From Echinometra lucunter (lineage: Eukaryota > Echinodermata > Echinoidea > Camarodonta > Echinometridae): a stretch of 64,000 nucleotides of DNA. Location: contig CM057171.1 of NCBI GenBank assembly GCA_029962745.1, forward strand, positions 3,506,682 to 3,570,681, written 5' to 3'. A program made the position numbers and the translations under genes. The notes under the pieces were generated by a model. The model searched no databases and was not told the origin of the DNA. It saw nothing but the letters and a program-made list of their open reading frames with translations. Of this stretch, positions 45,563-56,135 are shown piece by piece (the first letter of the stretch is position 1; every line of letters starts with the position of its first letter).

Positions 45563-45820
45563 GTGAAACCATGGTACCCCACCGCATCACACCCTCTCCA
45601 TGCTCGTCCTTTTTATTTCATAGTGTCTTTGTCTGTATTATTATCATAAGTAATAAAGTATTTTGTATAACGCTGGCATTTGTTTGACACTTAAGAAGAT
45701 TATTTGGGCTGCATGTTTTCATAATCATGTTTCCAAGTGTCATGAAAAAATATCCTTTTCCGGTCGGTAGATTCATGACACGTTTATCCATAACAGTACA
45801 TGTCATCAAACATGTCATCA
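45563..45820. other. Unassigned
   Basis: AT-rich spacer between two copies of the GC-rich repeat; no gene. Confidence 0.45.
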
Positions 45821-45905
45821 AACGTCGGAGCTTCCGCGCTTCGCGCGGGAGGGGGGAACTCCCCCCTCCCTGCACCCTCCCCCCTAGGGAGCGCGCTTCG
45901 CGCGC
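45821..45905. repeat. CGCGCTTCGCGCG repeat (copy 2), truncated by gap
   Basis: AACGTCGGAGCTTCCGCGCT matches copy 1 at about 45449, and the order GGGAGGGGG, CCTCCCCCCTAGGGAGCG is the same. The known sequence stops in the palindrome GCGCGCTTCGCGCGC at the edge of the 500-N gap. Confidence 0.75.
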
Positions 45906-46405
45906 NNNNNNNNNNNNNNNNNNNNNNNNNNNNNNNNNNNNNNNNNNNNNNNNNNNNNNNNNNNNNNNNNNNNNNNNNNNNNNNNNNNNNNNNNNNNNNN
46001 NNNNNNNNNNNNNNNNNNNNNNNNNNNNNNNNNNNNNNNNNNNNNNNNNNNNNNNNNNNNNNNNNNNNNNNNNNNNNNNNNNNNNNNNNNNNNNNNNNNN
46101 NNNNNNNNNNNNNNNNNNNNNNNNNNNNNNNNNNNNNNNNNNNNNNNNNNNNNNNNNNNNNNNNNNNNNNNNNNNNNNNNNNNNNNNNNNNNNNNNNNNN
46201 NNNNNNNNNNNNNNNNNNNNNNNNNNNNNNNNNNNNNNNNNNNNNNNNNNNNNNNNNNNNNNNNNNNNNNNNNNNNNNNNNNNNNNNNNNNNNNNNNNNN
46301 NNNNNNNNNNNNNNNNNNNNNNNNNNNNNNNNNNNNNNNNNNNNNNNNNNNNNNNNNNNNNNNNNNNNNNNNNNNNNNNNNNNNNNNNNNNNNNNNNNNN
46401 NNNNN
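45906..46405. other. Assembly gap, exactly 500 N
   Basis: A second placeholder of 500 N that starts immediately after a GC hairpin. Confidence 0.99.
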
Positions 46406-46454
46406 CAAGGAAAATAGGAATGGCCGCCTACCTTCGGTTCCCAGAGGGGAGAGA

Positions 46455-46457
46455 GGG

Positions 46458-46539
<82 letters not shown>

Positions 46540-46562
46540 TAAGAGCGTGTGTGAGAGAGAAG
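46455..46562. repeat. GATA and GA microsatellite
   Basis: A short (GATA)n (46459-46476) and then (GA)n to about 46537, with GA-rich sequence to 46562. Confidence 0.96.
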
Positions 46563-46887
46563 GAGAATTATAAAGAGGGGTGGATGGTGGGAGTGTCACG
46601 TGTCTTTTCACAGTCATTCGGGGTGAATGCACAGGATATAAAGGACATTCTTAAAATGCCAGATCCCATCGAGAGCTGCTGATAATCACTTTACGCTAAG
46701 CAAAGAAATAGACAACATACAAATAAAACACTTGAATCACTGACGCAAGTGGACAACAAAGGTCGATTTAAGTATACTTTAAGCTATCAAACGTGATTTA
46801 AACTTTAAATCCCGTAAACAAAACTGATATACTAATCCATAGGAAGGACATAATCTGAAGATGATAAAGTAAAGAGAAAAGATTTAA
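46563..46887. other. Unassigned
   Basis: No feature recognised. Confidence 0.45.
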
Positions 46888-47283
46888 CTCTTTCATGACC
46901 GGAATTATTTAAAGCTTTTCTTCTTCAAATTGGCAAGACAAGTAGTTTTCCTTTATAAAATTAATATTTGTTTTCATAATAAAACTCATGCATCTATTGG
47001 AGGAAAGTATGTTGAAAAGTAAAAAAAAGATGTTGCCAATTTCCACGAAAAAAGCAGTTATTTTCAAATTTCCATTGCGTTGCCAAATTCAAGATTTCAG
47101 TACCTATTTTTCTTTAAAAAAGAAAAATCACATCGAACGACAAATATGGTACAACCGAAATGGGTATTGCGTATGTGTAGAATTTTTGCTCTTTCTCCCC
47201 ATGTATTTTTTTCTGTTTTTTAGGGCTCTGCATAAAAAATTATTGGACCAAAGCACACTATGTGGAATTCTGTTGCAAATGGG
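46888..47283. mobile_element. piggyBac-type MITE, decayed (copy 3)
   Basis: Colinear with 20381-20788 across its length (TTCATGACCGGAATTATTTAAAG start, GCAAATGGG end) but with many substitutions and small indels. TTAA remains on the left (46884-46887) and is TTCA on the right (47284-47287). It is older than copies 1 and 2. Confidence 0.8.
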
Positions 47284-48130
47284 TTCATATTCGGGGAAAG
47301 AGCACTGATTTTCTTGAGTGTAGTAGGGATGCTTACCCCCCCCCCTCCCTCCCAATTCTGAATTTTCCCCCAACTTCATTGTAAGCTTTCTCCCGATATC
47401 TTCCATTTGCTACAAGTAAATCGTAATCAAGAGTGGAGATAATTTTCCATCTTAATTGCCCAAAGGCTACATAGATATGCTTGACAGCACTTTTCAAACC
47501 CCGAATTCTCTTAGCATTTTAGAGGGTGTATATACCTGTGACACGTGCCGATATAACAAGATACCTGAAATCGTGGATCATAACTAAAACATTAGTAGGA
47601 TGCTTGCTGAAATATAATACCCACTCGTTTTACACGACATGCTATACCCCTTTGACCAGTCTGTATAAACTGCATGACAGGTTTAAGAAGAGGTCCATCT
47701 TACTTTGAAGAGAGTAGGATTAAAAGTTTGATAACAAATGTGTCTTCTTCATGCCTGAAATATCTTTCCTCCATTCTTCTCTTCATCTTTGATCATCTTC
47801 GATGACATTTTCTAGACGACAAACACGCAGAAATATCATACTTGAGACTTCATCATCGACATCAATTACGAATTCGTTTGGGAATGATTAACAAAAAGAA
47901 ACTTTTTAATGTCAATGCGATCTTTCCTGCCTTATCTTGATTGTACGTGGAGCGTTTGAGCCCTCCTTCTAAGGTTTGAAATTTGAATTCGATATTTTCC
48001 TAGCGAGAAATGCTCTTCGTTCATAGTTTTTGTTTGAATGAAGATACAAAGACAGGATTTGAGGACTTTAGTCCGGATTATGCGGAATATCAAATCAGTT
48101 TCCGTTCTGTTTTAACTTGTACTTGTAATT
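47284..48130. other. Unassigned
   Basis: Poly(C) at about 47337-47345; no gene is supported. Confidence 0.45.
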
Positions 48131-48187
48131 ATGCCGGCTGTGGTAGTGAATGTTCGATTTGAAGAATCCGGGGTAAACTTCATATTG
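48131..48187 (+). CDS. Candidate first coding exon, 19 codons
   Basis: ATG at 48131 opens MPAVVVNVRFEESGVNFIL, followed by a GTGAGT donor at 48188-48193. The -3 position is A/T-rich, so the start context is weak. It sits about 0.4 kb upstream of the retrotransposon and could alternatively be 5' sequence of that element. Unconfirmed. Confidence 0.2.
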
Positions 48188-48559
48188 GTGAGTAGTCAAC
48201 TTCTATTTCTTTTACTCCAATATTTCAGTTTATGATTGTGTATCACACTCTCCTTGATAATGGCTAGCCATTTCCCTTTCATTGTTCATATTCCGAATAT
48301 GTGGCACTGAAGTGAGATTGCGGGAAGACGAATTCAAAAGTGTAAAAATGTTTTCAGACGAAAATTTATAGTTTTTTTTTTCTTCAATTTGCCATAGACA
48401 TAATGCATCTTGTTATATTATTAGAACCAGATGTATCATCATTTTCACTACTAATAGTACATGTGCACTCAATACAATAGTTACTAGGTACGCTCATTTC
48501 ACCGGCACGAAGAATGAAAACAAACTGGCTTCTGCGTTGTAAGTTACGCTCTGAACTCT
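48188..48559. other. Unassigned, upstream of the retrotransposon
   Basis: AT-rich; the 5' limit of the retrotransposon may lie within this stretch but cannot be fixed. Confidence 0.4.
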
Positions 48560-48602
48560 TAAACTCGTGTTATGTAACCTTATAAATGTATGTATGTTAG
48601 TC

Positions 48603-49583
48603 ATGAGGTGCAGTGTATGTCTCGAACCATTAAGAAGGAATCAAAGTCACCTTGTTTGTCATTGTGGTAATCAGTGCCATGAAAAGTGCTCAGATGCAAC
48701 TCATTCGTTACAAATGAACTTCCATTTAATCATATATTTGACGACGATGAATTCAGAATAACTATTAATGCTTTCCTTCATCATAACTTTAATATAAATA
48801 ATATTTCAAGGCTTTGCTCTAATTTTTTTGATATTTTCAATGTAAACGACAATAACTGTCTACTTGATTCTTATGTCATCCCATGCAGTTATTATTTCAG
48901 CGATCTTTTAATAACAAATTTGATTCTTATAAAGGAAGCAATATTCTCTCAATGTTTCATTTAAATCGTCGTAGTCTGGCTTCTAAATACATGAGTTTTC
49001 AGAATTGTATTAACAGCTTAATCACATATTTTCTATATATGCTTTCTCAGAAATTTGGTTCAAGCAAAACGTTTCATCAATGTACAATATGATGGGATAT
49101 TCGTTGTTACACCAATCAAGAAAAAACAGAGTAGGCGGAGGAGTATGTTTATATGTCAACTTGAACTTGAATTACAAAGAAAGATCAGATCTTTCATTTG
49201 GAAATGACAGCATAGATTCATTATTTATAGAGCTCCAGTTCAATTCTCAGAAGAATGTGATTGTTGGTGGAGTGTACAAGGCTCCCACTCCGATACGAAG
49301 TCTTTTAACGAACTATTAGAGAAATGTTAATCTTCTGTTTCAAATGAAAATAAGTACTGTTATATACTTGGAGACTTTGATTTTGATATATTGCAGCATT
49401 CTTCACATTCCCAAAACTGGTGACTTTTTAAGTGTCATGTATTCCAACGGTTTTCAACCATTGATAACCAAACCCACACGTATAACTGCTTCATCTTGTA
49501 CATGCATTGATGATATATTTACTGCTTCATCTTGTACATGCATTGATAATATATTTACGAATGTTCTAGACAAAACAGTTAAA
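48603..49583 (+). pseudogene. LINE ORF part 1: Cys/His finger and endonuclease N-half
   Basis: Starts MRCSVCLEPLRRNQSHLVCH, a C-x2-C...C-x-C...H-x2-C finger common at the start of such LINE proteins (PHD-like). After frameshifts come endonuclease blocks: a FHLNRRSL block (about 48955-48978; NxRSL motif), RVGGGVCLYV (about 49130-49160), NVIVGGVYKAP (about 49255-49290) and LGDFDFDI (49368-49391). In the last, the usual GDFN asparagine is Asp. Frames shift between these blocks, so no continuous protein is possible. Confidence 0.8.
49485..49556 (+). repeat. 36-bp tandem duplication inside the LINE
   Basis: ACTGCTTCATCTTGTACATG with the next 16 bases (49485-49520) is directly repeated at 49521-49556 with one difference (GATGAT/GATAAT). 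It duplicates the TASSCTCIDDIF segment of the endonuclease in frame. Confidence 0.95.
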
Positions 49584-49738
49584 CCTGGGGAGCGTTTCAT
49601 GAAGAGTTTTGTCGGTGATTTTCACTGACGAATTTGCTCTCAGCCAATCAGATGCGAGGATTTTCAGTAGCTTATAACATTTGTCGGTGATTTTCACCGA
49701 GTTTCACCGACAAAACTCTTCATGAAATGCTCCCCTGG
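49584..49738. mobile_element. GTTTCATGAA-ended MITE, family A (copy A2)
   Basis: CCTGGGGAGCGTTTCATGAA at the left and TTCATGAAATGCTCCCCTGG at the right are inverted, with CGGTGATTTTCAC palindromes inside and the CAGCCAATCAGA block. It is inserted in the LINE endonuclease between VLDKTVK and the ISDH-containing last motif, so it is younger than the LINE. Confidence 0.9.
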
Positions 49739-50348
49739 AGTACTCTACTGTGGTATTTCTGATCACCTCCCATTTTTCAGTTGACAGAATGTGTTAGCAA
49801 TTGTATTTCTTATTCAAGGACAAATGAATCAGTTTTCTCAAGGGTAAACTTTGAAGGTGCTTCCAGGGATTTAAGTTCTAAGAATTGGCTTTGTGTAAAC
49901 AGATGTGGTGATACAAATTCAGCTTATGACTGTATGAGGCGTTTGTTCACACTATGACTGAAGTATGCAAAAACCATACGAATAGTATTGCACGATATCA
50001 TAAGAAAAACAGAGATATTCCAAGAAAACCATGGATCACTAAAGGTATATCATGTTCTGTTAATAAGAACAGAGATTATTCCGGAAATATATAAACAATC
50101 CTTCACCTAAAAATGAATTATTATATAAAAGTTATAGAAAAAACAAACTGAATTACATTATCAGAATGTCAAAAAGAAAGCACTATGCGCAAATCCTAGA
50201 AAAGAATAAATTGAATCTCACTAAAACTTGGCAAACGATTAATGACATTCTAGGAAGAAATAGGAAGACTAAATTACCACAATTTATTTTCAAAGATGGC
50301 AAACAAATATCCGATGAAAAAGAAATAGCAAATTCTGTTAATTCGTAA
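49739..50348 (+). pseudogene. LINE ORF part 2: endonuclease end and linker
   Basis: Resumes after MITE A2 with a GISDHLPFF-type motif (about 49755-49780) carrying the catalytic Ser-Asp-His of AP-like endonucleases. Frameshifted linker sequence follows, then a frame from 50166 (SKRKHYAQILEKNKLNLTKT...) up to a stop at 50346-50348. It matches the inter-domain region of jockey-type proteins in character (basic, Trp/Ile/Asn-rich). Confidence 0.7.
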
Positions 50349-50490
50349 TTTTCCAACATTGGTGCATCAGTCGCCAATGATGTTCAGGCGACATCTAAAC
50401 ATTTCTCTGACTATTTGAATCCACGGATTTCTAAATCTCTGTTTTTTCAGTACAACAACTGAATATGAAATAATACAGATTGTAAAGAAT

Positions 50491-50920
50491 TTGAAATCTA
50501 GTTCTTCATGTGGGTATGGCGACTTAAGTACAAATTTTGTGAAAAAAAATATACATCACATTTCTCGTCCTCTTGAACACATTTTCAATTTATCTATGTG
50601 CACAGGCATCGTTTCAGATAATCTTAAAATAGCTAAAATAATTCCTGTATATAAGAAGAATGATCCTAATTCAATTCAAAATTACCGTCCTATATCTCTA
50701 TTACCTACATTTTCAAAAATCCTTGAACGTATTATATTTAAAAGGCTCTATAGTCATCTGTCAGAAAATAACATCTTAACCAAGTATCAGTTGGGATTCA
50801 AACCCAACCATTCCACGGAACTGGCTCTACTCCACGCCATAGAACATATTACTTCATGCTTGGATAAAAGAGAATTTACCTTAGGGATATATATCGATTT
50901 GAGTAAGGCACTTGACACTC
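50491..50920 (+). pseudogene. LINE ORF part 3: reverse transcriptase N-half
   Basis: Contains recognisable RT blocks in order: AKIIPVYKKND, NYRPISLLPTFSKILERI, YQLGFKPNHSTELALLHAIE and IYIDLSKALDT (motif A with the first catalytic Asp). The frame is open until the Harbinger-like MITE at 50924 interrupts it immediately after the ALDT motif. Confidence 0.9.
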
Positions 50921-50923
50921 TAA

Positions 50924-51269
50924 TACTGCTTTCACACCAAGGTATGGTCGCTGCGACCGGTCGCTGCGACCGATGAAATCATAATGTGAAAGCATTTCAT
51001 CGGTCGCTGAGTACGGTCGGTGAGGTACTTCAGCGACCGATCGCGACCGATGCAAGCTAGATGTGAAAGCACATCGTACTCAGCGACCGATCGAAATGCA
51101 ATGACCCCCATACATGCCTACGCACTATCTCTACTTCCGCTTCCGGCTAGGTCAGCTATACAGCGACCGATCGCTCTGGGCCTGACCAAATTTTGACGGA
51201 GGTGTGAAAGCACGTCCGATCGGTCGCTGGGTACGGTCACAGCGACCGTACCTTGATGTGAAAGCAGTA
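50924..51269. mobile_element. PIF/Harbinger-like MITE, TAA duplication
   Basis: A 346-bp insertion flanked by TAA (50921-50923 and 51270-51272). Inverted ends are TACTGCTTTCACACCAAGGT and ACCTTGATGTGAAAGCAGTA, extended by GGTCGCTG / CAGCGACC. The core has many CAGCGACCG/CGGTCGCTG words, and the terminal GTGAAAGCA word recurs at 50985, 51063 and 51203. TWA duplications are characteristic of PIF/Harbinger. It splits the LINE reverse transcriptase just after motif A. Confidence 0.9.
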
Positions 51270-51275
51270 TAAATC

Positions 51276-51915
51276 ATGTTATCTAAATTGAAACGTAATG
51301 GTGTATGCGGAATACCATACGACTGGTTTGTTAATTACTTTTGTAATCGGAAACAATTTACTAGCTTTAAAGGTGTAAGTTCTGAAACGATGTCTGTAAA
51401 ATGTGGAATACGAATACCACAAGGGAGTATAATTGGTCCGCTGCTCTTTCTTATGAATGATATAAATACCTCTGAATTTTTACATTTCATTTTATATGCG
51501 GATGACACGAACATATTCATTTCACATTCTGATAAAAAATACCCTTCAAAATTACGCAAATACTGAATTAAAAAAAGGTCTCTATCTGGTGTAAAGCGAA
51601 GAAATTGTTCCTGAATACTGGTAAAACAAAATATATGCTTTTTTCCGTTCTAATCATCATTACCCATCTCAATTAAACTTTTCGATTACACTAGATGATA
51701 ATCCGATAGAAAGAGTAAACAGTATAAATTTTCTAGGTATACAGATAGATGACAAGCTCTCATGGGTCAATCACATAACTCATATTCATGGAAAACTCAG
51801 TATGTCCATAGGTATGTTGAGTAAGCTACGTTATTTACTACGTCTGAAAACCATTTTTACTTTGTACAATGCCATTGTTGTGCCTTATTTAAATCATTGT
51901 AGTCTTGTATGGGAG
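51276..51915 (+). pseudogene. LINE ORF part 4: reverse transcriptase C-half
   Basis: After the MITE the RT continues: LSKLKRNGVCGIPYDWFVNY, then IPQGSIIGPLLF (motif B), HFILYADDTNIF (motif C, the catalytic YADD), and after frameshifts INFLGIQIDDKLSWVNH and YNAIVVPYLNHCSLVW of the thumb region. Stops near 51565 and at 51934 show decay. The junction next to the MITE is itself frame-disrupted. Confidence 0.9.
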
Positions 51916-52333
51916 GGGCCAGCTCGTGTCATTTAAACCGCTTATTTGTTCTACAAAAGAAAGCTATCCTTTATGTTCAAACACTCACTATCTTGCCCAT
52001 ACCCCACCTCTTTTTAAGAAACTTAGCACGGTCAATCTGTATGATAATATAGCAATTAAAGCAGCACTGTTTATGTATCGTTATATGAATAATATGTTAC
52101 CAGCTGTCTTTCATGATTATTTTATTACCATTGATAAGAAACATAATGTCAATACAAGACAAAGAAATAATATTATCTTCTCATATTCACGATTAAAACT
52201 GCGACGGTTAAATTCTATAAAATTTAAAGGTGCTGTATCCTGGAATAATCTTGACCCCTTACTCAAAAATTTGACCACCGTAAACTCTTTTAAAGCCAAA
52301 ATCAAGCTGCTTCTTCTTGTCACCTACCAATGA
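51916..52333 (+). pseudogene. LINE ORF part 5: C-terminal extension
   Basis: Open frame to a stop at 52331-52333 with the typical jockey/CR1 tail: a pattern with NLYDNIAIKAALFMYRYMNN, NTRQRNN, KLRRLNSIKFKGAVSWNNL and a final SFKAKIKLLLL. No enzyme activity is assigned to this part in the family. Confidence 0.75.
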
Positions 52334-52589
52334 CTTCTTTTTGACATAGAAATTGTAATATCACTTATGTGTCCTTAATGTTTTGGGTTTTTTAGTATTG
52401 TAATTTTGTTTTATGCTTTCTATTTGTGTTGCTTGTTTTATGTTTTTCTATTTTTGTCACTTTTTAATATTGTGTTATGGATCCCCCTTATTCTCAAGCC
52501 ACTGGCTTTTTTAGGGTGTTAGATCCCCACATTTTTTGACGTAAATATTACTCATGTGATTTTTATGAAATAAATAAATTGAATTGAAC

Positions 52590-52639
52590 ATCACCACGAT
52601 CACCATCATCATATCCATCATCACTATTACAATAATCAC

Positions 52640-52684
<45 letters not shown>

Positions 52685-52724
52685 AAATGTCATCATCATC
52701 ATCATCATCATCATCATCACCTTC

Positions 52725-52756
<32 letters not shown>

Positions 52757-52825
52757 CATCATCATCATTATCATCATCACCACCACCACAATCACTATCA
52801 TCAAATCATCACTACCCCCATGACA
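52590..52825. repeat. CAT trinucleotide array
   Basis: Starts at the exact 3' end of the LINE and runs as (CAT)n with CAC and TAT changes for about 230 bp. Met/Ile/Ser-rich frames are shadows. Confidence 0.95.
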
Positions 52826-53315
52826 ACCCAAGACCTATCAAATTGCTGGCTACACTGACTCTTCAAACCCGAACAGTTCCGAACGAACCCAAAAGAAATC
52901 GACAAAAGTCGGCAGGCTACGATTCAGTGCCATGACGTGTATCATTGCGTATCACCTTAAGTATAGCTATGAATATCATAATAAAGCAACATGGACTTCG
53001 AGGGTAGTTAGATAATAAAGATAAGTAGCAAGAATTATTATAGTTAAAATGAAATCATATCATGCCGATTTAAAGAATGCCTTAGATTCCCGGAGGTAAA
53101 TCTAAAAGTTCCTTGAATTCGAAAAATCTAAAAACAAAGAAGATTTGACAGGAATAAGAATATTTTTAAAAATGCATAAATGGAGTGGAATACTTTCTAC
53201 TACATCCTCCTCTAAAGAAATCCGTTCTCTATATTGTCTTACAGTTCAAATGATTATGATACTGATAACATATTGTCTCCGAACGTAAAAAATCAATTCC
53301 ATTATCTCACACACT
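52826..53315. other. Unassigned
   Basis: No feature recognised. Confidence 0.45.
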
Positions 53316-53570
53316 TTTATTTATTTTTATTTTATTTATTCATTTCCTGACATAGGGTGGATAGCCCTTTCAGCAAAAGCTGATTTTCAAAGGGGTCCAC
53401 ACATGAAAATATACAACAGAAACGAGTGTAACAAACGAATGGGATAAATCAAAAATATACAGAAACAGGTAAAACACAAAGTAAACAGATGCATATGATA
53501 ACACAATACAAAAGCATAAAACAAAACTTATATCTACACTTCATGGAAGACGTCTTCTCTCCCCACAAGA
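53316..53570 (-). repeat. LINE 3' end, reverse strand
   Basis: Read on the minus strand, the block CCCCTTTGAAAATCAGCTTT with TGCTGAAAGGGC (a small stem) is followed by GAAATGAATAAATAAAATAA and an A/T-rich tail at 53316-53345. This is the layout of a LINE 3' UTR with an AATAAA-like end; coding sequence is not recognisable beyond it. Confidence 0.6.
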
Positions 53571-54078
53571 TTCACAGGTGTGTATTTTTCAAATGATTCT
53601 GTTACATATTTTAAAGTTGTGAAGAAAGACATTTCTGTCCGACAGGTGGGAGTGTACTTTATCATATTATATCTTTGTGATAAAAATGTGAAGAAAACAA
53701 AAAAGATTTCTCTGCGTTTCCAAACAAGTACACATGGTACGATTTGTAGTCTTGTACTGTCATCAACGTTGATTTACCATGCAGGAACAATTAAAACAAA
53801 TTGATGTTCACAAAGGGCGATCCTCATGATATACCCCCCCCCCCCCCCGAACTGAATATCATGGCTACGATAAAGGAAAAAGAATAATAAAGGTTTGTCT
53901 ATCATGCAGGATGTAGGATATAGGTGATTCTATTTCTTTAGAATAGTCCGTGCTTGCAAATGAAACCCTCTCTGTGAATAAACAAGATACAACACTTAAA
54001 AAACCACAACAACACATGCACACGTCTAGTATCAGTAAGCATACAGCACATCAGTTTATTTGATATAACATAAAACAC
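53571..54078. other. Unassigned; poly(C) tract
   Basis: Poly(C) at 53836-53849; the 74-residue frame 53580-53804 has no domain and may be upstream LINE sequence. Confidence 0.45.
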
Positions 54079-54192
54079 CAATGTAGATAAAATGCCCTGT
54101 TCAAGGGCATAAGTGCCGTGCCGGTGATCGAACCCCAGACTTTCGCGTCTCCAGTCAAGCGCCTGAAACCACTCAACTACGGCATCTCGACC
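54079..54192 (-). repeat. tRNA-Ser-like SINE (copy 2)
   Basis: On the minus strand the A box (TAGTTGAGTGG), loop CTGGAGA (GGA, Ser) and B box (GGTTCGATCA) are followed by CGGCACTT, a TGCCCTTGAACAGGGCA hairpin and TTTTATCTACATTG. The last block also follows the tRNA-like head at 12695-12787, where the hairpin is missing. The anticodon stem is unpaired in both, so neither is likely a functional tRNA. Confidence 0.7.
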
Positions 54193-54385
54193 AACGAACT
54201 AAGACGTCTTTCTAGTTCTGTGATCTCGACTGGCAATAACTGGTAGCAGAGCGAGTTCCGAAATAGTTTATAGCGCCATCTACAGTTTCCTTTTTTCGGT
54301 GAGCTCCGTTTTGCTGCATGTCACCAACCGTACAGATAATACCGCTTTCCTGTCAACTCGAAGGGTTTTGTCTCTCCTTCATATT

Positions 54386-54535
54386 AACCTGGAGAGCGTT
54401 TCATGAAGAGTTTTGTCAGTGATTTTCACTGACAATTGTTATAAGCTACTGAAAATCTTCGCATCTGATTGGCTGAGAACAAATTAGTCAGTGAAAATCA
54501 CTGACAAAACTCTTCATGAAACGCTCCCTCAGGTA
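54386..54535. mobile_element. GTTTCATGAA-ended MITE, family A (copy A3)
   Basis: Ends ACCTGGAGAGCGTTTCATGA and TCATGAAACGCTCCCTCAGG are inverted; TCAGTGATTTTCACTGA palindromes occur on both sides and the CAATCAGA block is in the reverse orientation to A1/A2. It is well preserved. Confidence 0.88.
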
Positions 54536-55009
54536 TAAACTAAAATATGCTAGAATAGTTAAATATCCGTGACAGTCTATTTCAGTTTTCATCGTACTTA
54601 CTGAAACAGCTTCATATTTATCAGCAGAATTAGAGAAAGACCACCGCCTTCCCTCACTTCCCAAGGAGAATTCTCACTTCACAGATTCAGCGAAGCAAAA
54701 TAATTATGAATTTCTTGAAATGAATGGAAATTAATTTGAAACAACTCCACCAACGGGTATTTTTCCTGTGAAATCTGAGTAACGTTGACTTTAGAATTCC
54801 CCTACTATAATGCGCTTGTCATACCATGCCTTCGGTTATATCATATCATAAGAGAAAAAGATTTGCACGCATTTGTCTGACTTTTTTGTATTTTTCTATG
54901 CTTTTCTTTAGTAAATGGTATTGTGATATTCATGTTTAATAGGGAACCTTAACTACAAGCTTTGCTTTTAAGATTTCCGCCACAATGTAAAGCTTATTCA
55001 TTTACTTAC
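54536..55009. other. Unassigned
   Basis: No feature recognised. Confidence 0.45.
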
Positions 55010-55160
55010 TGTTTAAATGATACATAAATTCATACTGAATCTATGCCCTCCTTTATAACAATCTTTGGTCCTTTATGCTCGTACTGTTTCCGGAAAGTGA
55101 GAATCTTTGGAAAATTATTTGCTGGTATCGTGGAAATAAATGAAATGAAACGAAATGTTG
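55010..55160 (+). repeat. Candidate LINE 3' end
   Basis: GTGGAAATAAATGAAATGAA with ACGAAATG (55130-55157) is a 3' tail of the LINE type seen elsewhere in the window. The upstream 100 bp is non-coding. Confidence 0.5.
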
Positions 55161-55189
55161 TTTGTCTTCAGTAGAATGGTTTTTGAGAC

Positions 55190-56135
<946 letters not shown>

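Larger units (their letters stand above)
48560..52588 (+). mobile_element. Decayed jockey/CR1-like non-LTR retrotransposon with two nested MITEs
   Basis: The order is Cys/His finger, AP-type endonuclease, reverse transcriptase, C-terminal extension and a 3' UTR ending AAATAAATAAATTGAATTG (52568-52586). That is the architecture of a LINE in the jockey/CR1 assemblage (clade not resolved). It has several frameshifts, a 36-bp internal duplication and two DNA-transposon insertions (49584-49738, 50924-51269). The element would be about 3.5 kb without them. Its 3' end abuts a CAT microsatellite. It is not expected to be active. Confidence 0.85.
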
